A stretch of 64,000 nt of DNA from assembly GCA_036927565.1 (NCBI GenBank), contig JAYESD010000004.1, positions 94,368,942 to 94,432,941 of the forward strand, written 5' to 3'. Source of the stretch: Tuctoria greenei. Its lineage: Eukaryota > Streptophyta > Magnoliopsida > Poales > Poaceae. Position 1 is the stretch's first letter; each line of letters opens with the position of its first letter. Below are positions 20,580 to 32,701 of the stretch, in pieces. A program made the translations under genes and the position numbers. Below the pieces are notes generated by a model, which made no database searches, had not been told where the DNA came from, and was given only the letters and a program-made list of their open reading frames with translations.

Positions 20580-21700
20580 GAATTTTGTTAGCAGCAAAAG
20601 AAGGGCAGGAGAGTGGACTCACTTGTCAATGCATGTTGCTATCGCTGACGTGCTGGGACGTCTATGGCAGGCCCCCTGGGAGGCATCGGAGCTTTATGCT
20701 CCGGCATCGTCCGCCATCATCATTGAGACGTTGACGGTAGGCCCCTTGGGGGGTGCCAGAGCTGGATGCTCCGGCATCGTCCACCATCGTCATAGAGTCA
20801 CTGACGGCAGGCCCCATGGAAGGTGTCGGAGCTGGATGCTCCGGCGTTGTCCACCATTGTCGTAGAGTCATCGACAACAGGCCCCTGGTGTACAGTCTAT
20901 CACGAGAGAACCTGTTAGCAACAAGTGCGGGGCAGGAGAGTTTACTCACTTATTCGCGCTTCTTGCTGATGTTGACGTTCTGGGACGTCGACGGCAGGCC
21001 TCTTGCAAGGTGCCAGAGTTGTATGCTCCGATGTCGCCCACCATCTTTGTAGGTACGTCGACGGCAGGCCCCTTGGAAGGTGCTAGAGCTGGATGCTCCA
21101 ACTTCGCCCACCATCTTTTTAGAAACGTCAACGGCAGGACACTCGGGGGATGCCAGAGCTGGATGCTCCGGCTCGTCCACCATCATCGTAAAAACGTCGA
21201 CGGCAGGCCCCTTGGGAGGTGCCAGAGCTGGCTGCTCCGGCATCGCACACCATCGTCGTTGAGACGTCAACGACAGGCCTGTTGGGAGGTGCCGGAGCTA
21301 GGTGCTCCGGTGTCGTCCACCATCGTCGTAGAGTCGTCGACGGCAGGCCCCTGGTGTACAGGCAGTCGCAAGAGAATCCTGTTAGCGATAAGAGCAAGGT
21401 GGGCGATTTTACTCATTCGTTCGCGCTTGATGTTGCTGTTACCATGCTCGGACGTCAATGGAAGGCCCCCTGTGAGGTACCAAAGCTGTATGCTCCGGCG
21501 TCGCCCACCATCTTTGTAGGTACGTCGACGGCAGGCCCCTTGGAAGGTGCCGGAGCTGGATGCTCCGGCGTCACCCAACATCTCCGTAGGTACGTCGACA
21601 GTAGGCCCCCTGGGAGGTGTTGGAGCTGTATGCTCCGACATCATCCACCATCGTCATTGAGACGTCGACGACAGTCCCCTTGGGGGACCCGAAGCTGATC
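20580..21700. repeat. RT-3 tandem array, about 70-bp unit with hairpin core
   Basis: At least eleven diverged units occur, for example with the GAC-GGCAGG phase at 20733, 20803 and 20873. Each contains a hairpin of the type GGAGC-TGGAT-GCTCC flanked by ACGTCGACGGCAGGCCCC and CACCATCGTCGT-like text. A separate spacer beginning CTGTTAGCAAC/GATAAG recurs near 20585, 20907 and 21379, so units are grouped into a higher-order repeat. The array lies between pol and the 3' LTR of RT-3. Confidence 0.85.
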
Positions 21701-22196
21701 GTTCCATCGTAAACTGCTTTGTATGTCCTGCACACATAACATAAGTGCATATTGTTTCACTCGCTAGTGATCTTTTCTTATTCTTAAGTATTTTCATGTC
21801 TTACAGTCCTGGGCTGGTACGCGGGAGTTGGGTAATTTTGTGCATTGGCGCTCGAGGTCCGACTTCCTTCTTATTCGGGGTTTGAGCGTCCTGGCATGCG
21901 GTACTTAGCCACAGCACTGGGAGGCAAAGCGCACACGCTTAGGGTACAGAACCAAGCTAAGCACGTTGCGCGCTCTGGACCTCCATCTCAGCGTTTGCCT
22001 TTTGGGGGGAACCATTTGGCACCACAGGACCCCAAGTAAGAGGGGAGCCGTGAGGTTCTAAGACACCTTGCAGGTACCTCAAATACATCCGTCTGCAGCA
22101 GGGTTGCATAACTCTACTAGGGTTGATATAGAAAAAATTTCACCAAGTATAGGAAGACAATATATGAAAGACGAGACTAGCTTGATTGATCACAAA
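21701..22196. other. RT-3 spacer left of nested RT-4
   Basis: No gene is supported. The stretch contains one stem-loop module (21921-21983) and ends with the RT-4 target site ACAAA (22192-22196). Confidence 0.6.
21921..21983. other. Stem-loop module 1 in RT-3 spacer
   Basis: Plus-strand inner arms GCTTAG and CTAAGC enclose GGT-ACAGA-ACC. Outer arms GCGCA (21929-21933) and TGCGC (21967-21971) pair. A further GAGG (21921-21924) pairs with CCTC (21980-21983). It is the reverse complement of the RT-2 modules, as expected because RT-3 is on the other strand. Confidence 0.6.
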
Positions 22197-25060
22197 TGTG
22201 GCGCCTGGTTCCAAAAAATGAACCAAGCTAACGCATATGTGTGCCCAGGATGTTCATCACACATACAGGAGTGCATTCACAAAAGAGTATACAAAAAATT
22301 ACCACAGAACAAGATTAATTAACAAAACTTTATTAAACAAACCATATTATCCTCGAATACAAACTCTAATGAATATTAATGACAAGTTCAACTAATGCAG
22401 CAGAAATAAACTAATTAAGCAACTAAGCAAACCAAACAGCTAGGCAGCATAAGCAATAGGGTATAGCGCAGCTCCAATCAACACCACAGGCAAGCTGACA
22501 GTAGACACGGCCTAGAACTCCGCATTATCACCATTAAACTCCCAATCCCGACCTGCAACTGTTGGGGCGGGGGGATTGCAAGAGTGAGTACATGTCGTAC
22601 TTAGCAAGTGTGGAAAGTATGACATGTGGCTGATTCAAATGACGACAATAATAGTGGCATGGTGCTGAAGAGTACACTAAAATATTTGAAAAGCAATATA
22701 CTACATGTATGTCAAGTAAACCCATCATAATCATAAGTAATATCATAACACCAATCTAAATTCACTACCATCATCAATAATTCCAGATTTCACCATTTGC
22801 CAATAACTATATTCAATACCAAAAATTAATCCATAACCAACCATAACCATAATACCAACCATAACCATTACCAACCATAACCATCTCAAATCCCAATGTT
22901 CCTCTAATCATGGAAGTTGTCCTGGTGCTCATAACCGGGAGCACGGCTATCATGATAGTTTTATTTAGCTCCACAGAGTTTGTACCACTTTACACACATG
23001 TTCGTGATTTCATCACCTTTCGGTGACTAAGAACCTTTGTTATGTAATCTCACACTTCCGTCGGTGTGTGGCAAAGAGATCACAAAATAGCCTTTACAAA
23101 GGGATTACTAGCCTATTTAGACCCCACTGAGGTTTCACCGGTGGCGATGTCTCCTATAGAGCACATCTTCAACCAAGGGCCCCCTCTTGAGCCATTCGGA
23201 TCCTAGGGTAGTCCCACAATCCATCAACAAACCCAATCCGACTACCCCTTCCCCGAGCATCCACAATGGTCCAAACAGCACTAGCAAAGCCCTGATTAAT
23301 CAGCTACGCAGCACCCATACTTGGCCTCGTGGTGGCACTCTAGTCCTAGCTTATTCTCGTGTGAACCGGTCCTTAGATCTAAAGCAAGCAAACCACCATA
23401 TGTCCAACCCATCCACATACCAGACTTGCTTAGATCACCCATTACCATATCATATTTAACTAGTTCATGTTATCCATAATCCCATCCATGCATAATTAAA
23501 TTGAGTGGTATAGTTGTTTCCCATCCCAGTTGATTAAGCGAAGCAAAAGGTAAAAAGCCCTTCCCGACTCTCTACCATATATTCCAAGTGACAAAGGTGG
23601 TCAAACAAATCTAGTAAACTTCCTACCATAGGATTCCCATCAAATTGACACAAGCACGCAGTTTGCAAACAAAACATTTAATTTAAAAACAGGATCAATA
23701 TGCTCCAAGGACACTTGCCTTGCTCTTGCTGTTGATTAGGATCAAAGCCTTCAAACTCTTGGTGTTGTAGATCCTCCGCGGCACTCTCTAGCGCAAATCC
23801 ATCTAATCCGCACAATAAACATACAAGACAAGAAACACAATCAAAGAGTGCACAAATATTACTCAATATGTCATGACATGCATGATTGATGCAAATGCAA
23901 GGTAGAACTTGTTACTAGATTGCTTTAATGGTCAATAACTAGTTCTAATAGCTTTTAACAAGTTTATATAGGTTTGGAGATGATTAGGTCAGTTTTTGGA
24001 ATTAATTTAACACAATTTATCCAGGGAAATCGGACTAGGCCGCTAGGGACCAGACAAGTCCGCACTTTGCGAGATCAGCAGATTAGGGTTTTCTAGATCG
24101 ACATAAATTTGGAGATTAGGGGTTGAATTCTCGTAAAGAAAAGATAATAGAAGGTATACCAGGTGTTTAGAACTCCAATGAATCAAGAAAATTGGAGGTA
24201 ACACTTGGATCTTGATGATCTAGGGTTGGTGATGAACTTGGAGATGAATTGGTGATGAAGAATGAAACTTGGTGGAGATCTTGATCCTCCTTCGTTTCCT
24301 CCTCTCCTTCTTGCTTGGGATCTTCTCCTCCCTCCTTGATGGTGGCTCTCCACGAACTAGGGTTTGGGTGGGGTGGAAAAGTGGCAAATAGATGTCAAGC
24401 CAAGGGGTGGGGTTGTTTATATAGAGGTGGAGGCTAGGGTTAGATGGATTTCGAGATTGGGATGAGTAGAGGCCGGTTTAGAGTCCCACATGGGCTCTAA
24501 AAGAGTCAGGCACGACATCCCTAGGCCCACTTAATGTGAAACCCAAGAAACAAGTCGTAAAACAAAAGATCAACTCGGGGTCGCGAAATATCGGACAAGC
24601 CCGGAAAGCAACGGACTTGTCCGAAGTCGTTCAGAGAGAAAATCGGACAAGTCTGGCAAAAAATCGGTCAAGTCCGACTTTAGTCAGAGAGGAAATCAGA
24701 CAAGTCCATTGAAACACTGGACTAGTCTAGAAAAGTCCAGGGACTTAGCAAATTTTCAAGGATTCTTGGAATATCGGACTAGTCCGCACAAAATCGGACA
24801 AGTCCGAAAGTTTCCAGAGCCAAAATCGGACTAGTCCGCACCAAAAACGGACAAGTCCGTTTTTAGTCAGAGAGAAATCGTACTAGTCCTCAGTAAAATT
24901 GGACTAGTCCGCACTTTCCTGCATTTTAAGTGCGATTTTGTTCCAAATCAATTTTAAATTCTCCAAATCAATTTTAAACTCATTCCCCTTTATGTGCGTT
25001 AATGTTAAACATGTATATGAGTGCATGCAAGGCATGATGCATGAAAATGAGGGTGTTACG
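22197..25060 (-). repeat. RT-4 3' LTR
   Basis: About 2.86 kb. It starts TGTGGCGCC on the plus strand and ends GGTGTTACG, where the 5' LTR has GGTGTTACA, so the terminal base is mutated. In its first 245 bp I count about 14 differences from the 5' LTR. A minus-strand TATA box (TATATAAAC, plus 24417-24425) and a palindrome array (24590-24912) are included. Confidence 0.92.
24590..24912. repeat. Array of 12-bp palindromes in RT-4 3' LTR
   Basis: About 14 copies of CGGACTAGTCCG (perfect palindrome) or its one-base variants CGGACAAGTCCG/CGGACTTGTCCG are spaced 18-40 bp apart. Relative to the element (minus) they lie upstream of the TATA box. An isolated pair lies downstream at about 24030-24056. 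The same array is in the 5' LTR and in RT-7. Confidence 0.85.
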
Positions 25061-25635
25061 AACCTACCCCCCTTAAAATGAATCTCGCCCTCGAGATTCG
25101 ATGCGGAAGAGAACAGATAGGGAAATTCCTTCTTGAGATCATCCTCCAATTCCCACGTTGCTTCTTTTTCTGTGTGGTGCTTCCATTTAACTTTACACCA
25201 TCTAATAACCTTGTTACTTGTGACCCTCTCCTTAGTTTCCAAGATTTTGACCGGTTGTTTGGCATAAGTCAAATCTTCCTCTAGTTCCAATTCTTCCATT
25301 GGCACTTGTTCTTCCGGTACTCTCAAACACTTCTTGAGCTGGGAAACATAAAATACATCATGGACATCTGAAAGATGAGCTAGCATCTCCAACTTATACG
25401 CTACTTCTCCTCTTTTGTCCAAAATCTTGAATGGTCCAATATAACGAGGTGCGAGCTTTCCCCTCATGTTAAACCTCTTATGATCTCTCATTGGTGACAC
25501 CTTGAGGTAAACAAAATCTCCTATTTCAAAGGCTAATTTCCTTCTCCTATTGCCCGCATAGCCTTTTTTCCTTGATTGGGCAACCCTCAAGTTTTCACGA
25601 ATTATATGGACTTGCTTTTCGGCTTCTTGCAACAC
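24904..25635 (-). pseudogene. RT-4 integrase C-terminus with chromodomain
   Basis: The minus-strand frame holds the integrase GPY/F-type module (KVSPMRDHKRFNMRGKLAPR, then YIGPFKILDKRGEVAYKLEM) and HDVFYVSQLKKCLRVPEEQ. It then holds a chromodomain near residues 130-180 (KILETKERVTSNKVIRWCKV, HTEKEATWELEDDLKKEFP). Chromodomains of this group guide insertion into heterochromatin. The frame runs without stop through the polypurine tract and about 50 codons into the 3' LTR before stopping at 24904. It belongs with the upstream integrase fragment but is in another frame. Confidence 0.85.
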
Positions 25636-26686
25636 ATCCGGACCAAATACTTGAGTTTATCCTGCCTCATTCTAGAATAAAGGTGTCCTACACTTCCTCC
25701 CATAAAGCGCTTCATACGGTGACATTTTCAAGCTTGCTTGTTAACTATTGTTGTATAAAAATTATGCGTATGGCAAGCTTTTGTCCCAACTTTTCCCATG
25801 CTTCAAAGCACAAGCTCTTAACATGTTCTTCAAAATCTGATTGGTGCTCTCGGTTTGTCCATCCGTTCGAAGATGATATGCTGAACTAAAATTCAACCTC
25901 GTTCCCAAAGCTTCATGCAATTTTTTTGCCAAAATCTGGAGGTAAATTGAGAACCTCTATCCAGACTATCTTCTTAGGGACTCCATGTCGACACACAATA
26001 TGCTCCATGTATATTTCGGCCAATCGTGCAGCTGTATATTTGGTCTTCATAGGGACAAATTGAGCTGACTTGGTTAAGCAATCCACAATTACCCAAATTG
26101 AGTCATACCCGGACTGAGTACGTGGTAACCCAACTATGAAGTCCATACCAATTTCTTCCCACTTCCATTCCGGGATCTTCAATGGTTGCAATAATCTAGC
26201 TGGCCTTTGATGTTCCGCCTTGACTCGTTGACACACATCACACAATGCCACATATTCAGCTATGTCCTTCTTCATGCTATCTCACCAATAGCAAGCCTTT
26301 AAGTCTTTGTACATCTTTGTACAACTAGGGTGAATTGAGTAAGGTGAGTCATGTGCCTCTTTTAATATCGTCTACTGAGTATGATTCACATTAAGCACAA
26401 CAATTCTCTTTCCAAGCCATAAGGTACCATGTTTGTCTTCATCAAACCTGAATTCTCTCCCCTCTTCAGTTCTGTCCTGGATTTCCTTGATCTCTTCATC
26501 TGCGGTTTGTGCCTCTCGAATTTCTTACTCCAAGGTTGGGTTTAAATCTATCATCTCCATCTCATTTACAAATCTGAGGTTCAACCTTTCAAACTCCTTA
26601 CATAACTCGGATGGTAACTCTCAAACTTTGAGTTGATGACTTACTCCTTTTCTACTTAAAGCATCGGACACTACATTGGCTTTTCC
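25636..26686 (-). pseudogene. RT-4 integrase, zinc-binding part and core
   Basis: The best piece (26275-25913) shows the second half of the zinc-binding domain (YVALCDVCQRVKAEHQRPA) and the core start IGMDFIVGLPRTQSGYDSIW, then VIVDCLTKSAQFVPMKTKY and HIVCRHGVPKKIV. Arg is replaced by Cys in the usual VDRLTK motif. After PKKIV the second catalytic Asp region (SDRGxQF) is not readable because of a frameshift. Sequence on both sides holds only decayed remains of the same gene. Confidence 0.82.
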
Positions 26687-28005
26687 CTAATGATAGTTGA
26701 TCCCCAAATCATAATCTTTGATGAGCTCCAACCATCTTTGTTGCCTCAAGTTCAGATCCGTTTGTGTGAAAATATACTTAATATTCTTGTGATCTGTATA
26801 AATTTCACACCTATGTCCAAGGATGTAGTGTCTCCAAATTTTCAATGCATGTACCACGACTGCAAGTTCTAAATCGTGCGTTGGGTAATTATGCTCATGT
26901 TTATTCAATTGCCTCGATGCATATACAACCACTTGACCTTCTTGCATGAGCACACATCCATGTCCTTGTCTCGATGCGTCACAATAAATATCAAAACTCT
27001 TGCTCACATTCGGCAGTACCAAAATTGGGGCTGTTGTCAACCTCTTCTTCAACACCTCAAAACTGTTTTGACAAGCTTGAGTCCATTGGAAATCCTTTCC
27101 TTTCATTAGCAACTCCGTCATTGCTTGGCTATCTTGGAAAAGTCCTTGATGAATCTACGGTAATATGCAGTCATCCCAAGAAAACTCCTTATTTCCTTGA
27201 CATTTTGCGGCGGTTCCCACTTTAACACGTCCCTCACTTTTCCGAGGTCAACCGATACTCCTCCTCCTGAAATTATATGACCCAGAAACAACACCTCTCT
27301 CAACCAAAACTGACACTTGTTGAACTTGGCATACAATCAATGCTCCCTCAATTTCTGTAATGTAAGCCTCAAGTGTTCCTCATGTTCCTTCTCATCCTTC
27401 GAGTAGATCATAATGTCATCAATGAACACCACGACGAACTTGTCCAATTACTCCATGAAGACTGCATTCATGAGGTACATAAAGTAGGCAGGCGCATTTG
27501 TCAATCCAAAAGACATCACGGTGTACTCATAAGATCCATACCGTGTTCTAAAAGCTGTTTTGGGTATGTCCGATGGTCTAATCTTCATTTGAAAATATCC
27601 TGACCTCAAATCAATCTTAGAGAAGACACAAGCACCCTTCATCTGATCAAACAAGTCTTCTATGCGTGGCAAGGTGTACTTGTTCTTGATTGTCACCTCG
27701 TTGAGAGCTCGGTAATCCACACACATCCTTTGGGTTCCATCCTTCTTGTCCACAAACAGCACGGGCGCTCCCCAAGGTGAAGAGCTTGGGCGAATAAAAC
27801 CTTTCTCTAGTTGCTCTTGAATTTGTTTCTTGAGCTCCGCTAATTCCAAAGGAGGCATCCAATACGGCCTCTTAGCTATAGGTGCAGTTCCAGGTATTAA
27901 ATCAATAACAAACTCAATGTCTCGATCAGGTGGCATACCTGGCAACTCTTCTGTAAAAACATCCAAAAAATTCACACACCACCGGAATCTCCTCAATTGC
28001 GACAC
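26687..28005 (-). pseudogene. RT-4 reverse transcriptase and RNase H
   Basis: The RT is clear from FIRPSSSPWGAPVLFVDKKD through RMCVDYRALNEVTIKNKYTL and KIDLRSGYFQMKIRPSDIPK to MSFGLTNAPAYFMYLMNAVF. A TAA at 27450-27448 then precedes the FIDD catalytic block, and a second stop lies shortly before 27336. The thumb (FLGHIISGGGVSVDLGKVRD) follows. RNase H (27121-26687) shows FDIYCDASRQGHGCVLMQEG, YPTHDLELAVVVHALKIWRH and IYTDHKNIKYIF. Confidence 0.9.
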
Positions 28006-28819
28006 CGTCCATATGATTCAGCTCCAATTGTTTCGGTGTGGTTTGAGATGCTTCAAATTCTACGGTGATCCCTTCCTCATTGGTCAAGTTCACCGTCTTT
28101 GTGGCACACTCAATAACTCCATTGTGCTTCCTCAACCAGTCCATACCAAGTATAATGTCCAATCCTTGAGAATCCAAAACAATGAGGTTGGCGGAGAAGT
28201 CTACCCCCCTTTTTCTAAGGCTTACTTTTGGACATACTATATTTGTCCTCATCTCTCCTCCAGGAGACTTAACCAATAGAGTAAACTTCATATGAGAGAT
28301 AGGCAAACTATACTTGGCAACGTACTTTGATGCAATGAATGAATGCGATGCTCCAGAATCAAATAACATAGTCGCGGGGTTGGAGTTGGCGAGAAACATA
28401 CCAATGACCACGTCATCCACTTGTTGAGCATCCTCCATAGAGACATGGTTCACGTTGCCATGAGCAAAATTCTGTTGTCCACGGTTCCCTTGTGGTTGTA
28501 CTCCATTGGGTCTTGGGTTTTGCCTCGGTGCATTGCTTCCTTGACCAAGGCCTGACTTAGGACATTGATGCACAAAGTTTCCAGCTTCTCCACTAGTATA
28601 GCACTTCTTAACTCCACCAGAATTATTGGGACGAGCTTGGTTTTGAACACTTACAGCAGGAAAGTTGGCACGAGGTGCAAAAGGCATTGGAGGCCTAGGT
28701 GATTGCATGACAGGGCGCTGTTGCACAAATTGAGTTGGGCACAGTGCATAACCAGGGCGGTGAGCAGGTGCAGAAGGACTGAAGTAAGGCGCATCCGGCG
28801 GCGCGAAGCGAGGGCGCAC
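27926..28819 (-). pseudogene. RT-4 gag end with zinc knuckle, and protease
   Basis: The frame carries the Pro-rich gag tail and a zinc knuckle CYTSGEAGNFVHQC, in which the second Cys is Ser and the His position is shifted, so it probably cannot bind zinc normally. The protease follows with the active site MLFDSGASHSFIASKYVAKY and VLDSQGLDIILGMDWLRKHN. The frame breaks near 27960, just before the linker to RT (VCEFF versus CVNFLDVFTEELPG). It overlaps the preceding gag piece because of a frameshift near 28850. Confidence 0.87.
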
Positions 28820-29598
28820 ATTACTTCCTTGTTGCTGTCCTTGATATGGAGCCTTTCTCTCTTATTGTCTTGCTCCATCTCACGAATCTTGTTCTCAACC
28901 ACAATTGCTTTGTCCACAAGCTTCTGAAAGTTGGCATAATCACAATTGAGCAATTTCACTTGAATTTCATTGTTCAAGCCTCTCATGAACAAGTATTGCT
29001 TCCGGCTGTCCCGACTAACATCCTCAGGCGCATATCTTGAGAGTTGAGTGAACTTATTGAGATATTCACTCACGGTTGATCTTCCTTGCCTTAAATTCTC
29101 AAATTCTTGCCTCTTCAAGATCATAACACCTTCCGACACATAATGGGAACATAAATTCTCCTTGAATTCGACCCAAGTAATTCTCTCTTGGTTCTCATGA
29201 GCAGCTGCTCCAACTAGTTGATGAGAAGCAAACAAGACCTTCTCCCGGTCACTGCATTGGACAATAGCTAGCTTCTTTTCCATGGACTTGAGCCAATCAT
29301 CCGCATACATAGGGTTAGCGTCTTGAGCAAAGGTCGGTGGCCTAGTCCTCATAAACTCTCCCAATCGGTTATGAGGAGGCAGGGGTGGTGGTGGAGGCAT
29401 GTGGGGCTGATTTTTTATATTGCCAGCCTGCAGCTGTCCCATCGTTTGTATCATGGTCTGCATGAGATGGTTTTGCATAGCCAATAGCTGCTCAATGTTG
29501 ATAGCTCCCTGAGTAGATCCTTGTCCAATGTTTGTCTGAGGCACTCCATTGTTCTCCTCCTCATCATTGCCATCCCTCTGGTTGCGAGTCCTCACCAT
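28651..29598 (-). pseudogene. RT-4 gag
   Basis: It starts at the ATG at 29598, 251 bp after the PBS, with MVRTRNQRDGNDEEENN. A Gln/Met-rich helix, a proline run and the capsid domain (ECSDREK-type KKLAIVQCSDREKVLFASHQ, then LYLxxY-like GRSTVSEYLNKFTQLSRYAP) follow. Compared with RT-7 it lacks about nine residues around the conserved WWD (GVATNWWDSLCNAHE becomes GAAAHE). A frameshift near 28850 diverts it to a wrong C-terminus. Confidence 0.88.
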
Positions 29599-29848
29599 CT
29601 GGAGAAAAACAATAGGTAAGAATTAGAAAACGTCCCCAACTATATGCAGCAAGGGATATGAAACTAGGAAACTAACTAGCCTACGTGGACATGGCAATGC
29701 TAAAGCATACCAAAATCCTCTATTAAGCACACAAGCAAACAATATATATAGAAAACAGCACACCAAGCAAAAACACATCGATTCCTGAGTGCTCCTATGT
29801 GCTCTATAGTGTGCATTCTACCTAGGCTGCATCCTACAGTCAACCTGT

Positions 29849-29861
29849 GGCTCTGATACCA
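29849..29861 (-). other. RT-4 primer-binding site
   Basis: Minus-strand TGGTATCAGAGCC, complementary to the 3' end of initiator tRNA-Met as in many plant retrotransposons, three bases from the 5' LTR edge at 29865. Confidence 0.9.
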
Positions 29862-29864
29862 ATC

Positions 29865-32701
29865 TGTGATGCCCAGTTCCGAAAAATGAACCAAGCTAAC
29901 ACATATGTGTGCCCAGGATGTTCATCACACATACACGAGTGCATTCACCAAAGAGTATACAGAAAATTACCACAGAACAAGATTAATTAACCAAACTTTA
30001 TTAAACAAACCATATTATCCTCGAATACAACCTCTAATGAATATTAATGACAAGTTCAACTAATGCAGCGGAAATAAACTAATTAAGCAACTAAGCAAAC
30101 TAAACAGCTAGGCAGCATAAGCAATAGGGTATATCGCAACTCCAATCAACACCATAGGCAAGATGACAGTAGACACGGCCTAGAACTCCACATTATCACC
30201 GTTAAACTCCCAATCCTGACCTGCAACTGTTGGGGGGGGATTGCAAGAGTGAGTACATGTCGTACTCAGCAAGTGTGGAAAGTATGACATGTGGCTGATT
30301 CAAAAGACGACAATAATAATGGCAAGGTGCTGAAGAGTACACTAAAATATTTGAAAAGCAATATATTACATGTATGTGAAGTAAACCCATCATAATCATA
30401 AGTAATATCATAATACCAATCTGAATTCACTACCATCATCAATAATTCAGATTTCACCATTTGCCAATAATTATATTCAATACCAAAAATTAATCCATAA
30501 CCAACCATAACCATAATACCAACCATAACCATTACCAACCATAACCATCCCAAATCCCAATTTTCCTCTAATCATGGAAGTTGTCCAGGTGCTCATAACC
30601 GGGAGCACAGCTATCATGATAGTTTTATTAAACTCTGCAGAGTTTGTACCACTTTACCCACATGTTCGTGATTTCATCACCTTTCGGTGACTAAGAACCT
30701 CTGTTATGCCGTCTCACACTTACGTCGATGTGTGGCCAAGAGATCACAAAATAGCCTTTACAAAGGGATTACTAGCCTATTTAGACCCCACTGAGGTTTC
30801 ACCAGTGGCGATGTCTCCTACAGAGCACATCTTCAACCAAGGGCCCCCTCTTGAGCCATTCGGATCCCAGGATAGTCCCACCAATCATTAACAAACCCAA
30901 TCCGACTACCCCTTCCCCAAGCATCCACAATTGTCCAAATAGCACTAGCAAAACCCTAATTAATCAGCTACGCCGCACTCATACTTGGCCTCGTGGTGGC
31001 ACCGTAGTCCTGGCTTATTCTCGCATGAACCGGTCCTCAGATCTAAAGCAAGCAAACCACCATACGTCCAACCCATCCACATACCTGGCTTGCTTAGATA
31101 ACCCATTACCATATCATATTTAACCAGTTCATGTTAACCAAACTCTCATCCATGCATAATTAAATTGAGTGGTATAGTTGTTTCCCATCCCAGTTGATTA
31201 AGCGAAGCAAAAGGTAAAAAGCCCTTCCCAACTCTCTACCATATATTCCAGGTGACAAGGTTGGTCAAACAAATCTAGTAAACTTCCTACCAAAGGATCC
31301 CATCAAATTGACACAAGCATGCAGTTTGCAAACAAAATATTTAATTTAAAAACAGGATCAATATGCTTCAAGGACACTTGCCTTGCTCCTGCTGTTGATT
31401 AGGATCAAAGCCTTCAAACTCTTGGTGCTATAGATCCTCCGCGGCACTCTCTAGCGCAAATCCGTCTAATCTGCACAATAAACATACAAGACAAGAAACA
31501 CAATCAAAGAGTGCACAAATATTACTCAATATGTCATGACATGCATGATTGATGCAAATGGAAGGTAGAACTTGTTACTAGATTGCTTTAATGGTCAATA
31601 ACCAGTTCTAATAGCTTTTAACAAGTTTGTATAGGTTTGGAGTTGATTAGGTCAGTTTTTGGAATTAATTCAACACAATATATCCAGGGAAATCGGACTA
31701 GTCCGCTAGGGACCAGACAAGTCCGCACTTTGCGAGATCAGCAAATTAGGGTTTTCTAGATCGACGTAAATTTGGAGATTAGGGGTTGAATTATTGTAAG
31801 GAAAAGATAATAGAAGGTATACCAGGTGTTTAGAACTCCAATGAATCAAGAAACTTGGAGGTAATACTTGGATCTTGATGATCTAGGGTTGTTGATGAAC
31901 TTGGAGATGCATTGGTGATGAAGAACGAAACTTGGTGGAGATCTTGATCCTCCTTCGTTTCCTCCTCTCCTTCTTGCTTGGGATCTTCTCCTCCCTCCTT
32001 GATGGTGGCTCTCCACGAACTAGGGTTTGGGTGGGGTGGAAAGGTGCCAAATAGATGTCAAGCCAAAGGGTGGGGTTTTTTATATAGAGGTGGAGGCTAG
32101 GGTTAGATGGATTTCGAGTTTGGGATGAGTAGAGGCCGGTTTAGAGTCCCACATGGGATCTAAAAGAGTCAGGCATGACGTCCCTAGGACCACTTAACGT
32201 GAAACCCAAGAAACAAGTCGTAAAACAAAAGATCAACTCGGAGTCGCGAAATATCGGACAAGTCCGGAAAGGACCGGACTAGTCTGAAGTCGTCTAGAGA
32301 AAAATCGGTCAAGTCCGACTTTAGTCAGAGAGGAAATCGGACAAGTCCGCTAAAACACCGGACTAGTCCTGAAAAGTCTAGGGACTTAGCAAATTTTCAA
32401 GGATTCTTGGAATATCGGACTAGTCCACACAAAATCGGACAAGTCCAAAAGTTTCCAGAGCCAAAATCAGACTCGCTCGCAGCAAAAACGGACAAGTCTG
32501 TTTTTAGTCAGAGATAAATTGGACTAGTCCTCAGTAAAATTGGACTAGTCCGCACTTTCCTGCATTTTAAGTGTGGTTTTATTCCAAATCAATTTTAAAT
32601 TCTCCAAATCAATTTTAAAATCATTCCTCTTTATGTGGGTTAATGTTAAACATGTATATGAGTGCATGCAAGGCATGATGTATGAAAATGAGGGTGTTAC
32701 A
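29865..32701 (-). repeat. RT-4 5' LTR
   Basis: 2,837 bp, starting TGTGATGCCC and ending GGGTGTTACA on the plus strand. The minus-strand TATA region is near 32078-32086 (TATATAAA). A palindrome array is at 32254-32553. Confidence 0.93.
32254..32553. repeat. Array of 12-bp palindromes in RT-4 5' LTR
   Basis: Counterpart of 24590-24912 with about 13 recognisable units (such as CGGACAAGTCCG and CGGACTAGTCC). Several are mutated (for example CAGACTCGCTCG). It lies about 150-450 bp into the LTR in the minus sense, upstream of the TATA region. Confidence 0.85.

Larger units (their letters stand above)
22197..32701 (-). mobile_element. RT-4: Tekay/Del-type chromovirus (Ty3/gypsy)
   Basis: LTRs 22197-25060 and 29865-32701 are flanked by perfect ACAAA duplications (22192-22196 and 32702-32706). 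On the minus strand the order is 5' LTR, tRNA-Met type PBS, gag with zinc knuckle, protease, RT, RNase H, integrase and a chromodomain, then the polypurine tract. Long LTRs and a C-terminal chromodomain fit the Tekay/Del clade. The gag N-terminus MVRTRNQRDGNDEEENN is shared with RT-7. Several frameshifts and stops inactivate it. It is inserted in the RT-3 spacer. Confidence 0.93.

Noticed and set aside
20580..21700. CRISPR-like repeat array
   Set aside because: Plant context, diverged tandem units without unique spacers; it is a transposon-internal repeat.
22068..22322. Small plus-strand open frame spanning 22197
   Set aside because: It crosses the RT-3/RT-4 junction and is therefore accidental.
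29849..29861. tRNA fragment
   Set aside because: The short tRNA-Met match is a retrotransposon primer-binding site; no cloverleaf surrounds it.
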